Source: Pseudozyma flocculosa PF-1
Lineage: Eukaryota; Basidiomycota; Ustilaginomycetes; Ustilaginales; Ustilaginaceae
Reading direction: 5' to 3'
Assembly: GCF_000417875.1 (NCBI RefSeq)
Contig: NW_006920877.1
Coordinates: forward strand, 433,085-497,084
Length of the DNA stretch: 64,000 nucleotides
The first letter of the stretch is position 1. Every line of letters starts with the position of its first letter. The notes under the pieces were generated by a model. The model saw nothing but the letters and a program-made list of their open reading frames with translations, was not told the DNA's origin and ran no database searches. Position numbers and translations under genes: made by a program. Of the stretch, positions 55,763 through 64,000 are shown one piece after another.

Positions 55763-56919
55763 TCAGAGAACATGGCCACCGAAGGCCTTTGCTTTGGAGC
55801 TCGCCGATCGCCCGAGACCCGCTCCCGGCTGGGAAGCTTCCCCCGGTGCGCCCGCTGCACCACCCATCGAGGCTTCGTCGGTATCGCTGCCATCCTCCGA
55901 CGACTTGGTCATGCAACCGCCCGTGTCGGTCTTGTGGTGCCGATTGAGGGCGTCGAGCCTTGCAAACGTCTTGCCGCAGTGCTCGCAGGTGTGGGGCTTG
56001 ATGTTGAGGTGGAGGTTCTGATGCCGCTTGCAATCGTGGGCACGCGCGAAACTCTTGCCGCAGCCTGGCCATTCGCACTTGAATGGCCGCTCGTCGGCGT
56101 GCGACCGCAAATGGCCGCGCAGATTGTACTGGCGGGTGACTGTTGACAGCAGGCCAGGAAGGAAGCGGCACAATGGTTGGAACGACGATGTGAGCAGAGC
56201 TTTAGATGATGCCGCCAACTTTGATCCAGGCGCCAGGGCATAGGACGGCACTCACAAGTCGAGCCACAGCCAGGCACCGGACAGCTGAAGAGGGCTTCGC
56301 CCTTCCGCCGCGAGGCCGAAGCAGCCTGCGTCGCCTGGCTCGTCACCACGGGCACGGGAGGCGCCGATATGAACGAGGTGCTGCCCGGTGAAGCCACACT
56401 GAAAGCCACCGAGGCCGAGCGTCCGCTCAGGCTGGTATACGTCGGCAGAGCGGTGCTCGAATACTGCTCCGCCGCCTCTGTGGCGCCACCGGGCTGTCCG
56501 GGAAGCGGCGAAAAGGACGCACCGTGCGCCGGTGAGGCCGAGCCTGTTGCCGACGCGACGCTGCTGTTCGAGGCGTTTGAGCTCCAAGATTGGTGACGGT
56601 CGTGCCCGACACGGTAGGGATGGGCGCGGGCGCTGCCAGACGAGTAGAGCGAGGTGCTCGGCAGGTTCGAGCCGGCACTGCTGCCCGAGACGGTCCTCCC
56701 GGTCACTGGTGGTGCCAGACCGCCATCCGGTGCCGTGATGCTGGTGAGGAAGTCGTCGTTGGGCAACAGGCCCGTACCGAACCGCGAGAGGTCCTCGGAC
56801 CGTGCGCCTCGTCGATGACCACCGCCGGCGCTGCGCGGGCTGTGCGACCGCCGAGGTTGCAAGCCTTCCGCCTGCGATGAGAAGTTGAACATGCCCGTCG
56901 ATTGCTGTTGTCGTTGTTG

Positions 56920-56956
<37 letters not shown>

Positions 56957-58860
56957 GATGGCGCGGGGCTGCCATTGGTCAGCGGGAATCTCCAGCCCTG
57001 GTTGAGCTGCATCGCCGGGGCGGGCTGGGCCGCGTCTGACGATCTGAGGTCCATCGTGGTGTCGCCGCCCGACTGACCACGCCCCTCCTGGTCGGCCGGT
57101 GCAGAGATGGCGAAGCCGGGGTTCTGATATGGAAGCGTCGATCCGACGTTGGCGTCGGCGTTCGTACTGCTGGAGTAGCTCGCTGCCGTCATGACGGGGT
57201 TGGGGGAAGCCGTCGATGACGCGCCGTTCAGCAACGAAGGATCCATCGTGTTGGCCTGCGCCGGCACGTCGAAGTGCACCGGCATGACGGTTGATGTCTC
57301 CCCAAGCGCTCCTATATTCGACGCCTTGTCAAAAGTCGGCCACCCTTGTGTACCATCTCCGCCGGACGTGCTGATGTGATCGAGCATCCGCAGCCATTCC
57401 GGATCGCTGCCTAGGCCGGCTATCGGCGAGCGTGGCCCGACGTCAGACGTGGACCGCTTGCGGAAGCCGCTCGAGGTGGGCGAGTCGAACCGCGGACCAC
57501 CGGCGAACCCCATGTCGACGTCGAGGCGCAGGAATTGGCGGATACGGTCGTACGAGTCCTGCCTCTTTGCCTGACTGGACCACTGGCCCTGGCCGTACGC
57601 CGTTTTGCTCGGGCTGCCAGAGAGCTCGGCGTACGTCGTCTCAGAGCCATCGCCGTAGCCGCCAGGTCCCAGCGTCGTCTGTGGCGGCTGCATCTCGGAC
57701 ATTGCCGAAGCGGTGTTGGTGTTCACACCAGCATCGCCGCTGACACCGGCGTAGGAGGGTGTGGAGTAGCTTTCAGGCTCCATCGACCACGTCATCGAAG
57801 TCGGTTGCTGGACTGCCGGTCGTGCTCCGGGCATTGTCTGTGCGGGGAGGGAACCCATCTGCAGTTGAGCAAGGAGATGCTGGAACCCGGTCCCGGAGCC
57901 CTGCCTGCCGGCGGCTTTAGGCGTCGACGGCGACGGGGCCATGACCTGGATGCTCGGCATGTCCTCGGCGGCAGCCATCGTCGTATCTGACACCGAGACG
58001 GTCGGTATGCCGAGGGTGAGCTGCGGCGGCGTCGGCGCGTTTGCCGTCAGAGTGGGCGGCTGCGCGGGCTGACCGTGCTGCTGCGTCGACGTGAACGAGG
58101 AGAGGCCCGGATGAGCGTCCGCCAGCGAGCCTCCGCCGTAGGATGCCTGCGCTTGGGACGGCACTAGCGATGGGCTGTTGGAATGCGAGAAAAACGAAGC
58201 ATTTGAGGCCGTCTCGGCGGCATCTTGATCAAGCGTGGGGGCGAAGTGGTGACCATTGTCGTCCAAAGAGATCTGTCCGAGCTGGCCAAGGGACTGGAGC
58301 GGGGTCGTCAGGGAGAACGACGGGGGACTGACGGCCTCGGAGCCAAACGAAGAGCTGCGGTGGTGGCTGCCAGGCGAGCCCGCCAATGCCAGCGGGCTGG
58401 AGAAGGGGCTGGCTGCGGCGGCTTCTGCGTTGGGGTCTCGAAACTGCCTGGCCTGGTCGAGCGATGAGCCCGTACTCGGACCGCTCAAGGAATCGCCGAC
58501 CAAGTGGCCGGATCCGTCTCCAAGGAAGGCATTCTGGACGAGGCCGCTGTAGCCGTCGGCCGAAGAAGGGTCGTAGAAGGTGTCGGACCTCTCCTGCTTG
58601 ACCGGATCTGGGAGAGCCAGGTCCGCTGGCTTCATCTCCCGACCTCGCAGCAAAGTGCGCCGCTGATCTGTGCTATGTGCAGCTGGGGTCCTCGAGGTTC
58701 GCTCGCACGCGGTATTGCAGTCAGGAGAGGTTGGCGCGGTCGAGAGACTTTCGTCGGAAGCAGTGAAGGGGAGGCTGTGCGCGTGTATCGAAGAAGACGA
58801 GGATCGACGCGAGGATGATGGGGAGGTCGAGGAGACGTCGAAGTCAGAAGATGGAAACAT
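55763..58860 (-). CDS. C2H2 zinc-finger transcription factor, CRZ1/Ace2-like
   Basis: Nuclear DNA-binding regulator. CDS is 58860-56256 joined to 56139-55763, 993 residues. The intron (donor GTGAGTGCC, acceptor AACAG) splits the first finger and splices GCGST to FTRQYNL in phase. Three fingers follow: CPVPGC...[20 protein letters not shown], and a C2HC-type [17 protein letters not shown]...C, at about 860-945. The wording ([36 protein letters not shown]) is nearest to calcineurin-responsive CRZ1 and also resembles Ace2/Swi5. The first 850 residues are disordered, rich in Ser, Gln, Gly and Pro, with a CAG-encoded Gln tract. A PSIQV stretch could be a PxIxIT-like calcineurin docking site, which is weak evidence. 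The CRZ1 name is not certain. Confidence 0.8.
56904..56955 (-). repeat. CAG/CAA tract encoding polyglutamine
   Basis: An uninterrupted CAG run followed by CAA codons and one CGA on the minus strand, coding about 15 Gln then RQQQ in the linker before the DNA-binding domain. Likely length-polymorphic. Confidence 0.93.
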
Positions 58861-61441
58861 CGGCTAGAGGATGGACAGGGTAGCTGGAATCCGGCGTAGC
58901 GATTGGAATGCTGTGATGATCTCGCCCGATCGGCGACGACGAGGCGCGAGGAAGATGCGGAAAAGTGTCCGAGAGGAAGGCAGTTGGGGTGGGTCGCGGA
59001 GGAGGATGCAGCCAAGAGGGCGAGCACCGAGAGGCGATGCGCTTATAACCAGGCCCTCGGACTGGATGCCACCGCCAGAAGCATTCGAGCTGCAGATTGG
59101 CAATGGCTGGCCAGATGCTGATGGAGGTTTGGCGTGGTATTCGTAGCAAGCATGTCTCTTCAAGCACTCACCGAGTCTGGAATCGGCCGGTCGCAACACA
59201 GATCGGAGTGGTCCAGCGTGGTCTGCGGGAAGGGATGCTATGTCAAGGAGGTCCGAGGCCCGCTGCTGACCATGTGATGGCCGTGTGAGGCGAGGATGCG
59301 GACTCAGATGCGGATGCGGCCCCCTTGGCGGCGTGTTGATCTGCCGGCGGCGCTCTGTCTGGCTGGCCTTGGACGTTCGGAAGTAGGGTGGCGAGGCGGC
59401 AGGCGAGGTGCCGGGCTGCTTCGGAGGACGGCAAGAGACACAGGCCTGCAGCTTCGACCCGCGGCGAGCAGCGGAGTACAGGCAGGATGCGGCCTCAGAG
59501 GAAGGGTATCTTTGGGTTCCGGAGGGTCTCGAGCGTGGTCAGGCCAAAGGGTGGGAGAAAGGATGTGTGCAGAGCGATGGATCGCTGGCCTGCCGACGGG
59601 CTGGCTGGCTGGCTGGCTGGCTGTGGCTACCGGCGGCGTGCGGCGGCAGAGATCCTCGAGAACAAGAAACGAGGGTTGCCGAGAGCGACGGCGGTTGGTG
59701 GATGCGGCGGCGGGCAGAGGGACAGAATGGGGTGGTAGGATGGCCAGGGAAGGATGTGAAGGAGCGAGTCACGGCTGAGCCCGAGGCCAGGCGGAGGTCG
59801 GTTGAAACCAGAGCCAGGCCAGGCCCTGGCCTGGCACACAAACGGGGCGCGCCCGACCACGCAGCGGGAGGCCTGGCGGTCGGCTCGGGCGCAGCACAGA
59901 TCGCCAACCCGAAAAAAAGAAGCAGGCAAGCAAGCGGCCGCCGCATCATCGTCGTCGAAGGCGTGCGTTCGCATGCAACCAGGTGGTGGTGGCAGCTGCA
60001 CACCGCCGCTTGGGGATCTGCGATGGTATCTAGCTGTCATGGGTTCGGCACGAGCGCGAAACAAAGGCTCAGCCAGCAATCCGGGTCACTCCACGCCAGC
60101 AGCAGACCGACAGAGATCAAGAACCAGATGGTCGCCCGTCTCCCTTGCGCACCCCTCCATCTGTCGCACATACGCCTTCGTCTCTTTGGAAAGCCAACGT
60201 CCTCAGAAGGGACCGAGCCGGTCAAGCCGCAGGCGAGCTCGGACAGATGGCCAGCCCTCTTCAGAACCCTTGATCCCTGCGCCTTCGCGCGATTCGGACC
60301 GTCGGGCAAAAGGCGCAGACTCTTGCTCTGGGCCTCGCGACTTCTTGTCACTACGTTGATGGTCTGCTACGCCCTCCCTCGCCTCCGGCAGCTCTTGGTC
60401 GGGCGGAGACAGATTGGGGCCGATTCCACGGCCCGACTCAGCGCCGGATCATCGCGAGGATGCTGCCCATGTTTACCCGTTGTTCGAGAGGGCTGCACGA
60501 CCCATGTGGGCCACCGTTGTCGCGTCCACGGCAGCAGGGGCTCCTACGGGATCTTCCGTACGAGGCACCGCCGGATGGACTGTTGCGACCGCAATCCTAG
60601 CCTGACTACTGCCTGTTCGGCGGGGTTATCTGATATCGGAGTCCACGCTTCATGGTCGTACGGCGTGGGCGTCGACGTCGTCGTCGGAGATCCACGTCCT
60701 CATCTTCGTGCCCGAAGACAGCACAGCCTTGGGCCGAGGCGGTGCTGTACCGCGTTTTGGGGTGCGACCCCCGCGGCTGCCACGAGATCGAAGGGAGGGA
60801 CAGCGGGGCGAGGAGCCGTTTACGTCGCCAGGATGAGCAGGGAGCGTCCTGCCAGCTGCCGTAGAAGAGGTGGCTGGCACGAGCCCCTCTGACGATGCTC
60901 TCACGGCAACAGCAGGGAAGGCCCGGTATGGCTTGCCAAGGAGGGTGCAAGCCAGAGTGAGTGTTCGCCGACCGACGACGAGTCGACATCAATCCGTAAT
61001 GGCAGCGAGATGGAACAAACCGTGTGCGAGGCTCGTCGAGGCTGCGGTCGCGGAGTCGACTCTGGAGCTCAGCCTGCCTACGCGCTCGGGATGGCAGGCG
61101 AACCCTAGATTGTGGTACGGTGAGGGGAGGGCCGCTACATCGCCTTCGATCGCTCCCGGTCTCCTCGCAGCTCCCCACGAAGCCTCCAGGGCTCGTGTTG
61201 ATGGCGGCGGCAGATAGAATATGCGGCTTGATCCGCGCTACTTTGGCTCGAGCACCTACCGACTGCGAGAGTAGTGCCTCCTGGACCACCTCTGCGCTGT
61301 CGGTCGCCCGCAAAAGAGGCGGGCGAGCAAGCGACGCGGCCCAATTCGACATCCGAGAGCCCCAGCATCAGAGCAAGGGAGCCAGCCGGGGGAGCCGTGA
61401 GAGCACGCCGTCATCCTGGACGGCTCGAGTGGGGAAGGAGG

Positions 61442-61493
<52 letters not shown>
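61442..61493. repeat. (AAGC)13 microsatellite
   Basis: Thirteen uninterrupted AAGC units. A second tract of about eight units lies at 61662-61694. Confidence 0.95.
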
Positions 61494-61661
61494 CCGATGG
61501 CGGCAGAGCCGATATGTTTGCCAGTCGGGCCAATCGACCTCGCACGGATGCCTACAACGTTGCCCGCCCTGCCCCTGTGCCGGGCGAGGGATTTTGGGGG
61601 CGCAGCGCCGGGAGCGGGGGGACGGACCTCGCAGGCCCATCTCCCAACTTTTGAGCGCGAT

Positions 61662-61694
<33 letters not shown>
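61662..61694. repeat. (GCAA)8 microsatellite
   Basis: Same unit and orientation as the (AAGC)13 tract 170 bases upstream. Confidence 0.93.
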
Positions 61695-62576
61695 GCCGAA
61701 GGCTGGCACGGCCGCCGCCTCTCCGCCACCACCTGCCCATCCGATGACCTCTCTGCCTTTCTTGACATGAAAGGGAGGGCAGCGATGCTCGGCGGCTTAG
61801 GAGGTTCCCTCGCCTGCTTCGTGGAATGCCATCATGCCATCGTCAGAGCGCCCGCTGGGCCGTTGCTGGAACGGTATTCGGTGGAGGGGCCCATCACATG
61901 ATGCTTGGGAAGCAGGCGGACGGGCCCGATGCAACAGGCCAGGCCAGGCCAGGCCAGGCTTGGGCCGGTTTGTATTCGGCCGTCTTTTTGAAATGGACTT
62001 CAAGCTTGAAATCGATCGCCCCGCCTCGACCTCACCTGTTGGGCCAGGCAGGCCTGCCCGTGGCTGGCTCAGCTCGCCAGCCCAGCAGGCCCCGGCTAGG
62101 AAAAAAATCAAACACTCAGCGCCGGAGAGAAAGGGCCTGGCCCTGGCCCTAGCCCTGGGCCTGCTGGCTCGCCAGGAGGCGGCCCCCCGCCCGTCCGCGC
62201 CGTTTTGGCCGCCACGCTACCCTGGCGCCTGGGCTCTCTGTAGGCCGGCCGGCGTGGCTGGCTGGCTGGCTCGCCCGTTCAGCCGCCGCCGACGCCTGGC
62301 TGCTGCTGGGTTGGGATGCTCGCGCGGGAGGCGGTTTTTTGGGTTGGCTGGCGGTCGACACATCCCCCCCCCTCTACCTTCCGCACCCACGTCCATCGTC
62401 CCGACCCTTCCCTTTCCCCGTTCTCTGCGTCTCATCCACCTTCAGCTCTTCGTGCACTACCAGCAGAGGCCGCTCGCATCAGACCTCTGACCTCTGATCC
62501 TCGGTTCAACGGGAATCCACACCGCCGACTCGCCGTCCCAGCCAACCCCCCCCCCGCCTTGCAATCACAGACCACC

Positions 62577-64000
62577 ATGTCCGGCGCTCAGGAGATCGGC
62601 AGGTCCAAGGGAGGCGACGCCATCGCCCCGACCCCGCAGAACACCCCTCTCAGCAACGCCCCGCTGACCCGAGAGGCCCTCTCGCGGCCCACTGTCGGAA
62701 CCATTGGCGAGGAGGATGAGAGCGCCCAGGGTGAGTCGGTGCGGCGAGCGACGGTCTGGACGTGTGTGGCGGAGGGGCCGATCCGGCCCAGGAGAGGGCT
62801 TTGGCTTTCTGTGGGATTTCCTCGCGAGGCATTGGTCCAGGGAGCGTGCTGCAAGGGCGCTCTATCTCGCTCTCGCAGCGCCACTCCTTGTCTGGCCGCC
62901 GTCCATTTCAGTGCATGGACCACATGCCGGGAGCCCCGCTCTTGACCCCTCGTTTCGCAAACCGGAGCGGCTCACTGACTTCATCTTCCACCGCTATTCT
63001 TTGGTGTTGACCTCCCGCAGACGTCGCCGCCGCTCTGCAGAGCAACCCTGCCCTCGCCGGCATGATCCAGGACAAGCTGACCAGCCTGGTCGGAAGGTCG
63101 TCGGGCTACATCGAGTCGCTCCCTTCGCACATCAGGCGCCGCGTCGAGGGCCTCAAGGGTGTCCAGGTCGAGCACACCAAGATCGAGGCCGAGTTCCAGA
63201 AGGAGATCCTCGAGCTCGAGAAGAAGTACGCCGAGAAGTACCGCCCGCTCTACGAGCGCCGCGCCGCCATCATCCAGGGCAAGAACGAGCCCAGCGAGGA
63301 CGAGGTCAAGGCCGGCGAGGCCGTCGACCAGGACGACGAGGACGAGGACGAAGAGGAGAAGAAGGAGTCGCTGGCCGCCGCCACCGCCCCCGCCGACGCC
63401 GCCAAGGGCATCCCCGAGTTCTGGCTGACGGCGCTCAAGAACCACATTGCGCTCTCGGAGCTCATCACTGAGCGGGACGAGGAGGCGCTGCGCCACCTCG
63501 TCGATGTCCGCATGAGCTACCTGACCGAGCAGGCCGGCTTCAAGCTCGAGTTCGAGTTTGACTCGGCCAAGAACGAGTTCTTCTCCAACCAGCTCCTCAC
63601 CAAGGCCTACTACTACCAGGACGAGGTCGGATTCTCGGGAGACCTGGTCTACGACCACGCCGAGGGATGCCAGATTGACTGGAAGGAGGACAAGGACCTC
63701 ACCCACAAGATCGAGACCAAGAAGCAGCGCAACAAGAACACCAACCAGACGAGGACAGTGAAGCGCTCGGTTCCCGTCGAGTCGTTCTTCAACTTCTTCT
63801 CGCCGCCCAAGCCCCCCAAGGACGGCGAGATCGAGGACGACGACGCTGACCTCGACGAGTGAGTTCCATCCGACGGATATTGGCCGCGCCCCGCCCTCGC
63901 CCTCGCGACACCCCGCATGTGCAGAGACGGGCGGATCGGGAACGACGCTGACCCCCTGTCTCCTTTCATGGCTTCTTTCGTGTCTTTACCGAACGTGCCT
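62577..64000 (+). CDS. NAP1: Nucleosome assembly protein NAP1 (3' end outside window)
   Basis: Histone H2A-H2B chaperone moving between cytosol and nucleus. Exon 1 is 62577-62730, exon 2 is 63021-63858. The 290-base intron has donor GTGAGTCG and acceptor CCCGCAG; the split codon makes Asp. Visible NAP features: the N-terminal helix MIQDKLTSLVGRSSGYIESL, the long dimerisation helix FQKEILELEKKYAEKYRPLY, IPEFWLTALKNHI, and LTKAYYYQDE, then the KRSVPVESFFNFFSPP segment. The frame meets TGA at 63860, but the sequence there is GACGA|GTGAGTT. The C-terminal part of the NAP fold (LDYQ...DWFTG) is still missing, so 63859 is most likely a donor and the gene continues past the window. Confidence 0.92.

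Larger units (their letters stand above)
58861..62576. other. Gene-poor 3.7 kb spacer with tetranucleotide repeats
   Basis: Lies between divergent start codons of the zinc-finger gene and NAP1. Long frames exist (plus 59408-60892; minus 61352-60606) but their translations are rich in Arg, Trp, Gly and Cys, show no family resemblance, and look like GC-driven chance. Microsatellites: GCTG near 59599-59624, AAGC at 61442-61493 and 61662-61694, GGCCA near 61930-61958, GGCT near 62255-62271. The last 300 bases are pyrimidine-rich, leader-like sequence before NAP1. Confidence 0.55.

Noticed and set aside
59408..60892. 494-codon plus-strand open frame in the NAP1 upstream spacer
   Set aside because: Composition rich in Arg, Gly, Cys and Trp, includes translated GCTG microsatellite, no family resemblance, and long frames also exist on the minus strand.
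60606..61352. 248-codon minus-strand open frame
   Set aside because: Reads slightly more protein-like but has no recognisable motif and no supporting promoter or splice signals; left unannotated.
63860..63862. TGA as the true NAP1 stop
   Set aside because: It lies inside a consensus GTGAGT donor, and the C-terminal part of the NAP fold would be missing; an intron running past the window is more likely.

Overview
The window is nuclear DNA from a very GC-rich fungus, most probably a basidiomycete of the Ustilaginomycotina (smut relatives). The reasons are long single-exon genes, few and short introns with GTGAGT/GTAAGT donors and CTGAC/CTAAC branch sites, and a plainly fungal gene set (trifunctional FOL1, DUF3684 sacsin-like protein, ADA2, OST5, Vps3844, NIPA). 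I cannot name the species. All assignments come from reading translations and motifs; no database was searched.

Layout. 1-10 kb: FOL1 (minus, cut by the window start), divergent from an EST1/SMG6-type PIN-domain protein (plus), then an ER-lumenal P58IPK/DNAJC3 co-chaperone (minus). 10.5-15.4 kb: the most unusual locus, a two-exon gene for a 1,260-residue DUF3435 tyrosine recombinase, the family of the 'captain' enzymes of Starship transposons. It has a string of C2H2-like fingers, a charged helical tail and fresh tandem repeats, with a repeat-bearing upstream region. 15.7-23.1 kb: mitochondrial-type formate dehydrogenase (five exons, minus), a gene-poor stretch with an assembly gap, and PEP carboxykinase PCK1 (minus) with a probable spliced 5' leader. 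24.8-32.2 kb: OST5 (plus), a NIPA-type magnesium transporter (minus), a NEDD1-like WD40 protein (minus) and mitochondrial pyruvate carrier MPC1 (plus). 32.5-43.1 kb: a 1,903-residue sacsin-like GHKL protein carrying a C-terminal HExxH motif, URA5 and ADA2 (all minus). 44.9-49.6 kb: two neighbouring ribosome-biogenesis genes, RRP3 and BCD1 (plus). 49.8-58.9 kb: IKS1 kinase with a membrane-anchored tail, a Vps3844 family protein and a CRZ1/Ace2-like zinc-finger factor (all minus). 58.9-62.6 kb: a gene-poor spacer with tetranucleotide repeats. 62.6-64 kb: NAP1 (plus), cut by the window end.

Most genes are core housekeeping genes and do not form a pathway cluster. FDH, PCK1 and MPC1 all touch central carbon metabolism, and RRP3 and BCD1 are linked by role. 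The recombinase locus is the only part that looks accessory. I see no cargo that clearly belongs to it, so a captain-only or Crypton-like unit, or a domesticated captain, is as likely as a large element. I saw no tRNA, rRNA or CRISPR array.
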